A DNA stretch of 64,000 nucleotides from Lacihabitans sp. LS3-19 (GTDB taxonomy: Bacteria > Bacteroidota > Bacteroidia > Cytophagales > Spirosomataceae), in NCBI RefSeq assembly GCF_024343575.1, contig NZ_RJUA01000010.1:1-64000 (forward strand), read 5' to 3'. Shown here one piece after another: positions 9,301 through 15,091 of the stretch. The notes below the pieces were generated by a model that saw only the letters and a list, made by a program, of their open reading frames with translations, made no database searches and had not been told where the DNA came from. A program made the translations under genes and the position numbers. The first letter of the stretch is position 1. The number at the start of each line of letters is the position of its first letter.

Positions 9301-11214
9301 TGTAAAATCAATTATTGCTTTAGTAGCAGTGGCTGATTTTATAATAAGTTCTTTATTTACAATCACCTGCTCGTTAAAATTACTAGCTGCTAATGCAATT
9401 GTATGGCCTGCCAATGTTCCAGCATCATCAATTGCCGCTTGAATAGTTACAAAGTTTTTCGAAGTATTGACATTAGTTACATTGCAAGTGCCAACTGTAA
9501 TATTGGCACCAATAAAGGTAGATGAGCAAGAGTTACCATCAGTTACTTCTACTGTTATTACACCGGAAGAGGTAAAAGTCGTGCTGTAAGTATTTGAGGA
9601 CCCGTTTTGTACAGAGGACCCATCTAACTTAAAGTTATAATTATCAAAACCCAGAGTTGCTGTAAAATCTACCTCCCCACCAGAACAAACCTCGCCATCA
9701 TCTGCTATTGAACCTGATGATTCTGTAAACATTAGAGTACCTACTGGTAAAGCATTAACCACAACATTATGAATATCAGATGTATTTATACATCCATTGA
9801 TATCTGTAACAGTATAAGTAATATCAGTATTACCCACGCCTAAACCAATTATAAAACCATCAATACCAACACTTGCAATACCAGGAGATGATGTATCCCA
9901 TGAATCAGAAACCTTTGCAGGAATTGAATTCCCAACTAGTGTAATGTCGGAATCTAGGCAAACCTCATTTGAGCCAGAAACTGAAACAACAGGTAATGCA
10001 TGTTGTATAAAATCCAAATTATAAACAGGACTTTGACATCCTGTCGTACCATTCTCAACAACAAGAGTTGCAAAATAAGTAGAAGGTGTTGCAGAAGCTG
10101 GAATAGAGACAATAATTGGAGATGCTCCTAAAGTCATATTCAATGCATCCGAATAACCTTCAGATTCAGCACTCGGGTTGAAATTCAAACTATATTTATC
10201 AGGTGAGTGGGTAGTAGCAGAATATTCAATATTTTCCGAAGTACTTCCAATACAGTTTTCTAAAGTTCCAGTTAATGAAATTGTTGGAATTCCATTTACT
10301 GTTACCACTTCATTTGGAGAAATCACCTCACATGAAGGAGCCGATCCGTAGGAAGCTTTATATCTAACATTAACTGAACCTGCAGATAAACCTGTAAAAA
10401 TGTTTGAAGAATTAGTGCCAGGCGAAGACAAACTACCGGTACCCGAACCTCCAGAAACGATTTCCCATAAATGGGTATAGCTAGGTATACTTCCTCCTGA
10501 AACTAGGCCATTTAATGTAATTTGATCATTTTCGCATATAGAAGGTAAAGAAGGAGTAATAGAAGCAACCAAGGCAGGATTGCATTCAATCGTTCCTGCT
10601 ACTTCAATATTTCTTAATTGCATTTCACCTGCAGAAGAAGGAGAGTTAAAACCATAAATCTTAAAAGTTACAGTTTCTGTAGTTATAACGGAACTAGAAA
10701 AAGTCCAAGATCTTTCTATACCTGAGTTTGTGCATGAAGAACTTGTTCCTGGGGTTAAACTACTCCCGTTTTCGACATAAGAACCGCTTCCTATTGTATA
10801 AGAATAACGAATTGAAGTTGGTCCATTAGGAGATCTTAAGCTAGCCTTAAAACCTGTAAGATTTAATCTATAACCAGCTTTTGGTGTAATAGTTAAATAT
10901 ACAAATTCTCCATTTGCATTAGCAGTAGAAATATTAGCTGCTGTTGAATTGTACCAATCGGTTGAACCAAATCCTTGGTTAGCACTTGTACATGAAACTC
11001 CAGTTGACAAAAGCCCAGCTCCTCTTAATAAGTTGGAACCAGTCGCATTGGCATTAACGCTAAAAGGGATTCCATTTACATCGTCAACATACTGGTAAAC
11101 AACTTGTCCAAAAATGGATTCAGGAAAAAATGATATAAGCGATAATATAAGCATAAAAAAATTAAGCTTAATCTTGCTAGTATTTGAAAAGATAAATGTA
11201 AAATTTGATCTCAT
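1..11214 (-). CDS. Giant exported beta-helix/SprB-like surface protein (3' end outside window)
   Basis: One frame stays open from the ATG at 11214-11212 to the window edge (3,738 codons, no stop), so the gene is larger than shown. Residues 1-36 are a signal peptide with a long N-region, ending near SIFG|Q; Met21 is an alternative start. After Ig-like segments come five parallel beta-helix modules, each opening with a cap of the form F-TIQ-AID-A...GT-(Y/F)-E-V-NK, at about residues 577, 1001, 1499, 1849 and 2302. A LamG-like stretch follows (about 2922-3142), then a HYR-like domain (about 3176-3289) and Thr/Ser-rich repeats containing CGSFDWNGTTYT and NAAGCDSVATL, which are common in Bacteroidota adhesins and SprB-like proteins. 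Family knowledge suggests a T9SS C-terminal domain beyond the edge and a role in adhesion, gliding or glycan contact; this is inferred. Many plus-strand frames inside it are shadows. Confidence 0.9.
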   Translation of the reverse strand, partial: MRSNFTFIFSNTSKIKLNFFMLILSLISFFPESIFGQVVYQYVDDVNGIPFSVNANATGSNLLRGAGLLSTGVSCTSANQGFGSTDWYNSTAANISTANANGEFVYLTITPKAGYRLNLTGFKASLRSPNGPTSIRYSYTIGSGSYVENGSSLTPGTSSSCTNSGIERSWTFSSSVITTETVTFKIYGFNSPSSAGEMQLRNIEVAGTIECNPALVASITPSLPSICENDQITLNGLVSGGSIPSYTHLWEIVSGGSGTGSLSSPGTNSSNIFTGLSAGSVNVRYKASYGSAPSCEVISPNEVVTVNGIPTISLTGTLENCIGSTSENIEYSATTHSPDKYSLNFNPSAESEGYSDALNMTLGASPIIVSIPASATPSTYFATLVVENGTTGCQSPVYNLDFIQHALPVVSVSGSNEVCLDSDITLVGNSIPAKVSDSWDTSSPGIASVGIDGFIIGLGVGNTDITYTVTDINGCINTSDIHNVVVNALPVGTLMFTESSGSIADDGEVCSGGEVDFTATLGFDNYNFKLDGSSVQNGSSNTYSTTFTSSGVITVEVTDGNSCSSTFIGANITVGTCNVTNVNTSKNFVTIQAAIDDAGTLAGHTIALAASNFNEQVIVNKELIIKSATATKAIIDFTGTVTGKPTIFDISANNVTVENINFKVDLSKLRSAVVASGAGIDNITVKDNLIEPYGTPAGSYGERNAVSVNYGAYRVATGGVNTVTFSGNTVTAGTYPTMFRSGISVDEVGGTFSGNTLATINHDILVRFGSNGDITIDDNDINGGGIELTEQNVGAGTLSITNNTLDATWANNLAPYSPLIRLKNNYTFRPTTVSGNAFSNHLWGLSLENYNTVTVDNNIFTPLANSTTYRHITVDTKELSSSSSGFYQPNVSATITKNTFNGSGTIGGIALSFANQDNDSPIFGAFVLGTNGSENNFNAGIQSYIKLENITGTVSPNATTAVPWNQNLDAQFNVFDGQTGATASLTENFAIEDKIFHKIDNNVLGFVLVKANNDFVTSNSGSIQQGINVASSGFEVNVGPGTFTENVTVNKFVKIKGSGNTTIVQGVGNTGDLFTYPATSSGTDAMNRASIESMKLTNAQRGIYTNESANFLRIKEVNFDALTSYGLQINNTAGSTDDWLIDNSVFNATTGPGLQIGTAAKVEKLAIQNSTFTNNTSGAIYVGQNSAGTGIFNDVTITGSTFSNNGATNNQAALYIEKLSNATISENTFTDNGISTNPRSIILNLKYDDYSDLEILDNIMNETRAGTMVNGYGLFLAGRNDASYSSNPASVSNVTISGNEISSFQNGIGLENNVDWNSTTVNNNSVANSNTSIYGVGAGTGKTLEVHNNSFINSGTYSVANGVASSTINADCNWFGSTALTAIQSKIVGNVTLDTWLVNGTDDAPATSGFQPVAGSCTGSPIIIASTTPDPITCGETTGGINIVFSGGTAPYDISWSGVASGSATGISSGYDATGLIAGSYTLVVTDANGSTASADDIVLNLPVSNTSASTFFATIQEAIDAASSGNIIEVCDGTYTEDILVNKPITLKSVNGSALTTIAAASANYTINVTADDVTIDGFTISNQDKAFGIYSNNNSGLVVKNNHITNVGGASLVSVNVYGIAVEASANSINDVQITGNTIDDINGGIKGSIGGVAVGFSTGDFDVSNLLIDNNIISNIDASTLAWPDGRGAYGIQINLGSSAGGTGTVIGAMISNNDISDLEGLWATGIGLEGDTPGAIVSHNDISDITDHKGPSNPDASGIKIEDNDGAATVVINNNNFSNIGSGTSNDGFGVNNFTTTIVNANNNYWGATDGPSVVGIGAGVKVTSYVTFCPYLNDVDGVGVSVGCPVKNVDTDKTFVTIQSAIDDAGTDNGDVIEVSSGTYDEQVMVNKELTLNGVGASKPIVNFTGTALGKNSLFDVSSDNVTINNIQFDVDLTKLSSAIVVSGAGIDNIAITNNQINPIGTSAAASTGSYGLRNAISINYAAYRVATGGVNNITVTGNTVTATNDDGFGISRLFRSAVSVDEGGGTYTGNDFTSINQDIMVRFNSNGPILIDNNTFRGGGVQTNSHNAGGGQVDITNNTFDSPFANTYTSSLRLQYNNQDKQTNVTGNTFNNHNWGISLENYKNVHISDNIFTPLTNSTTFRHITVNTKVLASDNLPISQTTIDADISKNTFNGSGISGGTGIAFYNHDNTAASFGTFTIGTSGNENEFNSGISNFIYLGDQVGNSDVIGFPEYAGASAKVTPAVCWSNDLDVKNNKFDVGAGLQLPSAMNLTQRTTLESKLTHKPDLACLGEIQYFLPVHNTTQDTYFANIQPAVDAAVANDVIELAEWTFNERVVIDKSLTLQGTNTDKTLTVIDGSGLGNGDGIQIASGITNVILKNFTLHNFAGVNGNSDAAIYAIGQNNGLTVDNVKISSATLSGGSGIYANGPINGFTVTNSDISDRGNSARGIVIWNGFKENITITGNTLNNNICCGIELQDGTASAVNISNNLINIGSGDNALGINGLRTNTGSNHIEGNTITGGGRFGIEIKNPWDNDNGSNTTTVSNNTVTLSNENTDIRDRAGIAVFRRGVLSSNPDSHPDAPNGVIISLNAIENYKQTNATSSSTGFGIVIEGENHTVTGNLLTNNDVGIQQQAGHTPFTSDNIGDGDQTNIADLYFGRGNSPVLCNNTLSSNSHFGNGVDERIVIGGGLGTIATEVTPTVDDVTDIVVCNGDAISTIVFSGNNIPGVVYNWTNSNAAIGFTTSGSGDIVGYTSSNTTSLAITAIITVTPIVNGCEGTPQDFTITINPTPSVDVVGNQVLCAGETTTAISFSGSGTSYTWVNDNDAIGLALSGTGDIVGFTATNTTGVPQIAYVTVTPNFTGSSLSCAGVSKSFSISVTDNSTAELICQDDVELDNDVSLCTAVYNFDLPKAYDPVFFDGCENVNWQTTNLGWSNYNSQLTRELSGLLISSDGVSHGLIDNTVLPASPDDYTGAFSRLGGYSSTFGNGFRNRVDVYIDLDDPAVSANTYGWDVSSAVSTQSNSHRRDFVFHTSSNATGNVLIGGSNGTNFTRRNDLASINNYEITASGWYTFEWMFVDKGDGTLKADMSVLDNSGTKLWTETRNDPSDIIATQIGGSRYMWFTFIEADNLRIDNVEKANILNTSSDIASGFAFPVGTTTVTVTSEADACGAQAVCTFDVIVKDVDAPLFTNCPTDVVICADDAEYSWTHVTLTDQCSLTGGLEELTYTLTGVTSAGPVTVTSFVGGTMGTETFNEGITTVTYSGKDAAGNLVSNVCSFTVTVNPVAIVDPGTYAPICQGTSVTLGGSFSGAASSATWSDGTTGGTFSPSNTDLNAIYTPPANFSGAVTLTLTSDDPIGPCNEVSSDVELIVNPLPTVYNVAGGGVYCVGTTPPPITLSGTQIGVNYTLKTNSYPFFFGPTISGTGGAISFVSPSNSGEYFIEALNTTTNCSVLMNGTSIIGVGVPPVANVINKIDPLCNGFETGSFNVNVSQGFAPFTYALNEGSFVSSNSFTELGAGLYTITIKDGNGCTSTVNTTIIDPSPIVLVVNDPAAVCSPSTIDLTAPSVTTGSSSGLTFEYFTDTEATILLTSPDAVTTTDTYYIVSSNANGCSDTASVNVIINTPTTSETTESACGSFDWNGTTYTASGTYTFTTTNAAGCDSVATLLLTIKEATTSETTESACGSFDWNGTTYTASGTYTFTTTNAAGCDSVATLLLTIKEATTSETTES
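4310..5669 (-). repeat. Beta-helix module copy B (internal duplication)
   Basis: Homologous to 8200-9486. It encodes TFVTIQSAIDDAG, SGAGIDNIAITNN, YAAYRVATGGVNNI, DEGGGTYTGN, GISLENY and IGTSGNENEFN in the same order as copy A. Copy B ends just before the cap of the fifth beta-helix module (TYFANIQPAVDAA), matching the way copy A ends at the cap of the second module. Confidence 0.8.
8200..9486 (-). repeat. Beta-helix module copy A (internal duplication)
   Basis: This stretch encodes NFVTIQAAIDDAG, then the shared order NKEL, SGAGIDNI, YGxRNA, YRVATGGVN, DExGGT, SLENY, TFNGSG and LGTNGSENNFN. The same order with closely similar residues recurs at 4310-5669. The two copies are clearly homologous in protein but diverged in DNA, so this duplication is older than the terminal 147-bp repeats. 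Confidence 0.8.
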
Positions 11215-11270
11215 AACTGAGGGATTTTTAAGGTTTTAATAATAATTGTATTTAAATAACAGAGGTTTAA

Positions 11271-11585
11271 TTAAGATGCTATATCTACTATTGTGTCAAC
11301 CCTTCTCCTAGATACTCTAATCTCCTTTCCATTTTGAAGGCGAATAAAATGAGTATCTTTTTTTAGAATGGTATTAACAATGAATTGAGAGTTAATAAGC
11401 ATTGACCTATTAACTCTTAAGAATTTACTATTGCAAAGATTTTCTTGATGACGTTTAAGCGTAGAAGAGGAAATAAGTTTGGATCCATCATTCAGATGGA
11501 ACAAAGTATAATTTTCAATGGCCTCCAATAAAACCAATTGACTAATTTCAACGGCGTCATTTTTTTTTAAGTAGTAATATTCCAT
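11271..11585 (-). CDS. Stand-alone LytTR-type DNA-binding regulator
   Basis: A 104-residue protein made almost entirely of a LytTR DNA-binding domain. The family hallmarks are visible: an early LEAIENYTLFHLNDG strand pair, FLRVNRSMLIN in the centre, and the recognition strand LQNGKEIRVSRRR near the C-terminus. There is no receiver domain, so it is not a complete response regulator and would need another input, such as a partner or its own abundance. It ends 56 bp before the start of the giant surface-protein gene on the same strand, so it is either co-transcribed with that gene or its local regulator. LytTR proteins commonly bind direct repeats in promoters of surface and secreted factors; a role here is inferred from position. 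Confidence 0.85.
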   Translation of the reverse strand: MEYYYLKKNDAVEISQLVLLEAIENYTLFHLNDGSKLISSSTLKRHQENLCNSKFLRVNRSMLINSQFIVNTILKKDTHFIRLQNGKEIRVSRRRVDTIVDIAS

Positions 11586-11894
11586 AGTTTATTCGGTATT
11601 TGAATAATACAAAATTCCAATGTTTCATTTGGTACTACAATTCCATAATACTGGTATTTTAATAACTTTTTAATACTACTTAATAAATATTTTCAGGTAT
11701 AAATACAGATTTTTATACCTGAAAACAATTAACATAAATTATTCTGGAATTTATTTTAACTTTATTGAGACAAAAAGTAAAACTTACCGAATAATAAATA
11801 AATTTTAAATTTTAAAAATTTGTGTTTATCTTTAAAAAAGTAACCGTTAAATAAAATTATCGGTAAACTTAAAAGCCATTAAATCTACTAAATA
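11586..11894. other. Divergent regulatory intergenic region
   Basis: This 309-bp AT-rich stretch separates the LytTR gene (minus) from the response regulator gene (plus), so it must carry both promoters. Its main feature is the long inverted repeat at 11690-11725. Weaker related motifs, TTACCGAATAAT near 11784 and ATTATCGGTAA near 11856, face each other with a one-base offset. No small gene or RNA was recognised. Confidence 0.6.
11690..11725. promoter_or_regulatory. 36-bp inverted repeat with perfect 14-bp arms
   Basis: The left arm TTTTCAGGTATAAA (11690-11703) and right arm TTTATACCTGAAAA (11712-11725) are exact reverse complements around an 8-bp spacer. Neither side has the T-run expected of a terminator, and no gene ends here, because it lies between two 5' ends. 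It is therefore more likely an operator for a dimeric regulator or a leader hairpin. Arms this long are not expected by chance. Confidence 0.75.
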
Positions 11895-12527
11895 ATGAGT
11901 AGCCCAATAACAATAAAAGTTTTAATCTTAAGTAATCAAACCTTATATATAGATGCCTTAAAAATGCTTCTTAATACGGAAGAGCAAGATGTAGAAGGTT
12001 ATACTATAACAGATACTTCCATAGCAGAAAACATCAAATCTTTTGCCCCAGATGTCATATTACTCGACGCAAATGGAATGGGAAAAAACATTTGGGATTT
12101 TTTATATGCTACTCATAAACAGAATCCAAGTAGCAAAATCATAATGCTTGCTAATAGTAACGAACAAATCTATTTGGAATATGCCAACAAAAATGGTGCT
12201 TCAGGATATGTTTTGAAATCCTCTCCAAAGGAATTGCTTATTGCTGCAATTAAAATTGTTTACAAAGATGGTAGCTTTTATGACCCTGGCATTGGAACTT
12301 TCGGTAATAACAATCATCAATCTAAAATTCAAAGAAAATATAATTTAAGTGGACGTGAGTTAGAGGTTATTACTTTGATAAAAGATGGCTTTTCTTCCAA
12401 AGATATGGCCAATAGATTGGGTATCAGTTTCCATACCATTGAAGCTCACCGCAAAAACATTTATAATAAACTTGGAATCAACAAAGTCACAGAACTTTTG
12501 AAGATTTATTCGGAATTTGAAGATTGA
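11895..12527 (+). CDS. NarL/LuxR-type response regulator with degenerate receiver
   Basis: A 210-residue protein with an N-terminal receiver-like domain (about 7-125) and a C-terminal LuxR-type helix-turn-helix (about 149-205, LSGRELEVITLIKDG...SFHTIEAHRKNIYNKLG). The phosphoacceptor position is kept as Asp58 (VILLDANG) and the conserved Lys as Lys108 (YVLKSS). The usual acidic pair after strand 1 is replaced (LILSNQ), and the usual Thr/Ser is Ala86 (IIMLAN). Without the acidic pair, Mg-dependent phosphorylation is doubtful, so the protein may act without phosphorylation or bind a ligand. No histidine kinase is adjacent. It is divergent from the LytTR gene and the giant adhesin gene, suggesting a shared control region. 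Confidence 0.85.
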   Translation: MSSPITIKVLILSNQTLYIDALKMLLNTEEQDVEGYTITDTSIAENIKSFAPDVILLDANGMGKNIWDFLYATHKQNPSSKIIMLANSNEQIYLEYANKNGASGYVLKSSPKELLIAAIKIVYKDGSFYDPGIGTFGNNNHQSKIQRKYNLSGRELEVITLIKDGFSSKDMANRLGISFHTIEAHRKNIYNKLGINKVTELLKIYSEFED

Positions 12528-12650
12528 TTCTTTTTTTATTGTTTTGGCCTATTTTAAAGCATTTGTCTTCCTATTTATTAGATTTTAAATGCTTATTTTA
12601 AAAGGTATTTAAAAAATGACCTATTTTCGTATTATAAAACAAATAGGCTT

Positions 12651-14567
12651 TTGAAATATTTTGCTTTAATTCTCCTTTTTACCATTTCCGCCAAATCTCA
12701 AACATTAAATGGGGAAGCTTGCTCATTAGCAAAAAAAAAGGCTTTTATCTACAACAAAGAAAATGCTCGATTCGCCTACCCTGGCGACCAAAATATTGAC
12801 ATAAAGTATCATTTACTAAAACTTAACATTGACTATACCAACAAATTTTTAAATGGCAGTGTGTTTACGACTTTAAAAGCCTTGACTGATATCTCAACCT
12901 GCAGCTTTGACCTCAACAGTCCCATGAAAGTGGATTCTGTGATATGGAATAAAAATAAATTGACATTTAGCCAAACATCTAAACAAGTAAATATTACATT
13001 TAAAAATACCCTAAAAAAAGACGAGATTTTAAGCCTGGAAATATTTTACAAAGGCAATCCCCGCACTTCTACTTTTGGGAGTTTTAGTGTTTCCACTCAC
13101 GGGGCAGCCAAATCACCTGTGGTTTGGACTTTGAGTGAATCTTATGGCGGACCTGATTGGTGGCCTTGTAAGGATGACCCCTCAGACAAAATCGATAGCT
13201 CTGAGGTTTGGATTACGCTACCCTCATCTTTTGTTTCGGTGTCTAATGGTGTCCAAAAAGGTCTTATCAATAACCAAAACAATACCAAAACTTACCAGTG
13301 GAAAAACAGCCACCCGATATCCCATTATCTGATTTCGATAGCTTGTTCTAACTATCAATTGTACGAAAACAGTTTTGTATACAATGGAAAAACAATGCCT
13401 GTCAGCCATTATATCTATCCTGAAACACTTACGACTAACGTAAAAAAACTATTGGACGAAACCACGGCTATGCTCCAGTTTTTTTCGGACACTTTTGGAG
13501 AATACCCTTTTATAGACGAAAAATATGGACATGCCATGTGCAATTTTGGTGGGGGCATGGAACATCAGACCGTAAGCTCCATGGGAGGATTTTCGGTAGA
13601 TTTGATTTCGCATGAGTTGGCCCATCAGTGGTTTGGCGACAAAATAACCTGCAAGACTTGGGCAGATATTTTTATGAACGAAGCCTTCGCCTCCTATTCA
13701 GAAGCCTTGTATGAGGAACATAAAAATGGACGTGCGGCTTATTATACGCCTATTTTAGACCACATGGCTCGAGCAAAAAAAACTACAGAACCTATTTTTA
13801 TTTCTGATCCAACCAACGAAAACTTGATTTTTGACTACGCCCTGACTTACGGAAAAGGTGCCGTGGTATTGCACATGCTCAGAGGTGTATTGGGCGATGA
13901 AGCATTTTTTAAAAGCCTCAAGGATTTTCAAAACTCTGAATATGCCTACGGAGCTGCTTCCATTGATGATTTCAGGAAATTCCTTGAAAAAAATACAAGT
14001 ACCGACTTAAAATATTTCTTTGATGAATGGATATATGGCGTAAACTATCCAAAATATACTTTCTCCTACAAACAATTGGGTGATCAATCTGTTGGTGTGG
14101 AAATAAGTCAGGAAAAACTTAGCAGCAACCCTTCGTTTTTCAAAATGCCCGTTCAGTTCAAAATTGTTTTGAATTCTGGAAAAGAGCTATTGGAAACACG
14201 CTTTGTGGACGAACAAACCAAAACTTTCACTTTTGAAAATATACCTGAAACCGTAAAAGATATTCAGTTTGACCCCGATAATTTTATCATGAAAGAATTA
14301 TTGGATTTGGGTGAAGTTACGTCCATCACCAATACATCTGAAAATGAAATAATGATCTACCCAAACCCTGGAATGGAAACGATAGAAATTAAAGAAATCC
14401 CAAAGGAGGTTAGCTCAATAGAATTATTAAATTCAAAAGGTCAATTGATAAATTCTCTGGAAATAAATACAAAAAAACACAATATTTCTAAGCTTCCTGC
14501 TGGTCAATACATCTTGAAATTTTCTGGTGAAAATTACTTAAAATCAAAAACCTTCATTAAAAACTAA
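12651..14567 (+). CDS. Secreted M1-family aminopeptidase with T9SS sorting domain
   Basis: A 638-residue zinc metallopeptidase. The start is TTG at 12651, chosen because it directly precedes a good signal peptide (KYFALILLFTISAKSQ). The M1 zinc site is complete: HELAHQWFGD (His321, Glu322, His325) and Glu344 in FMNEAF, 19 residues after His325. The exopeptidase motif upstream reads GGGMEH. After the catalytic and Ig-like regions, the last ~75 residues (IMIYPNPG..., SKLPAGQYILKF) form a type-A T9SS C-terminal sorting domain, which directs export across the outer membrane. It probably degrades extracellular peptides. It is followed after 50 bp by a TlpA-like gene. Confidence 0.93.
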   Translation: MKYFALILLFTISAKSQTLNGEACSLAKKKAFIYNKENARFAYPGDQNIDIKYHLLKLNIDYTNKFLNGSVFTTLKALTDISTCSFDLNSPMKVDSVIWNKNKLTFSQTSKQVNITFKNTLKKDEILSLEIFYKGNPRTSTFGSFSVSTHGAAKSPVVWTLSESYGGPDWWPCKDDPSDKIDSSEVWITLPSSFVSVSNGVQKGLINNQNNTKTYQWKNSHPISHYLISIACSNYQLYENSFVYNGKTMPVSHYIYPETLTTNVKKLLDETTAMLQFFSDTFGEYPFIDEKYGHAMCNFGGGMEHQTVSSMGGFSVDLISHELAHQWFGDKITCKTWADIFMNEAFASYSEALYEEHKNGRAAYYTPILDHMARAKKTTEPIFISDPTNENLIFDYALTYGKGAVVLHMLRGVLGDEAFFKSLKDFQNSEYAYGAASIDDFRKFLEKNTSTDLKYFFDEWIYGVNYPKYTFSYKQLGDQSVGVEISQEKLSSNPSFFKMPVQFKIVLNSGKELLETRFVDEQTKTFTFENIPETVKDIQFDPDNFIMKELLDLGEVTSITNTSENEIMIYPNPGMETIEIKEIPKEVSSIELLNSKGQLINSLEINTKKHNISKLPAGQYILKFSGENYLKSKTFIKN

Positions 14568-14617
14568 GCTTTGGACTGGTTTTTGGGAATTCTATTCTCA
14601 ATTCATCTTTTTTGAAA

Positions 14618-15091
14618 ATGAAACCAAAAGTTTTCCTATTAGCTATCGCTATTTCTGCGGCTTTTTCGAGTATTGCTCAAAAAAACTTGCAGAACACTTT
14701 TCTTTTAGACGAAAACCAAAATGAAATTGAGCTATTTGAAAAAATCAACTCGAACTTTCCTACAATAATCGCTTTTTGGGCCAGCTGGTGTAAGCCTTGT
14801 ATACAAGAATTATCAGCTTTGCGATCAGAAATAATCAGCAAAAAAATAGAAATAAACTTCGTAATAATCAGCACTGACGATAGCCGGTCTATATTGAAAG
14901 CTAAAACTCTGGCCAAACAAAAAAGCTGGACTACCTTAAGCTTTTTTGATACTAACCAAGAGCAAATGCGTAAGATGGGTGTAAGAATTCTTCCGCACAC
15001 CTTCGTTTATGATACAAATAAAACCTTGATTTTTGAATCAAATTCTTTTACCAAAGGAGATGAAGACAAATATTTTGAAAGAATCAAATGA
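14618..15091 (+). CDS. Periplasmic TlpA/ResA-like thioredoxin-fold protein
   Basis: 157 residues from the ATG at 14618; a TTG two codons earlier is possible but less likely. It has a signal peptide (FLLAIAISAAFSSIAQ) and a thioredoxin fold with the active-site motif WASWCKPC and a cis-Pro region (ILPHTFVYD). Proteins of this type reduce or oxidise disulfides in the periplasm, often for exported enzymes or cytochrome assembly. The stop overlaps the start of the next gene (ATGA at 15088-15091), so the two are translationally coupled and the downstream outer-membrane protein may be its partner. Confidence 0.88.
   Translation: MKPKVFLLAIAISAAFSSIAQKNLQNTFLLDENQNEIELFEKINSNFPTIIAFWASWCKPCIQELSALRSEIISKKIEINFVIISTDDSRSILKAKTLAKQKSWTTLSFFDTNQEQMRKMGVRILPHTFVYDTNKTLIFESNSFTKGDEDKYFERIK

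Noticed and set aside
392-9442. Several plus-strand frames of 60-100 codons in the left 9.5 kb
   Set aside because: All lie opposite the uninterrupted giant minus-strand gene, lack recognisable domains and have the composition of its reverse complement.
13224-13409. Minus-strand frame within the M1 aminopeptidase gene
   Set aside because: It is fully inside a well-supported gene with complete catalytic motifs.
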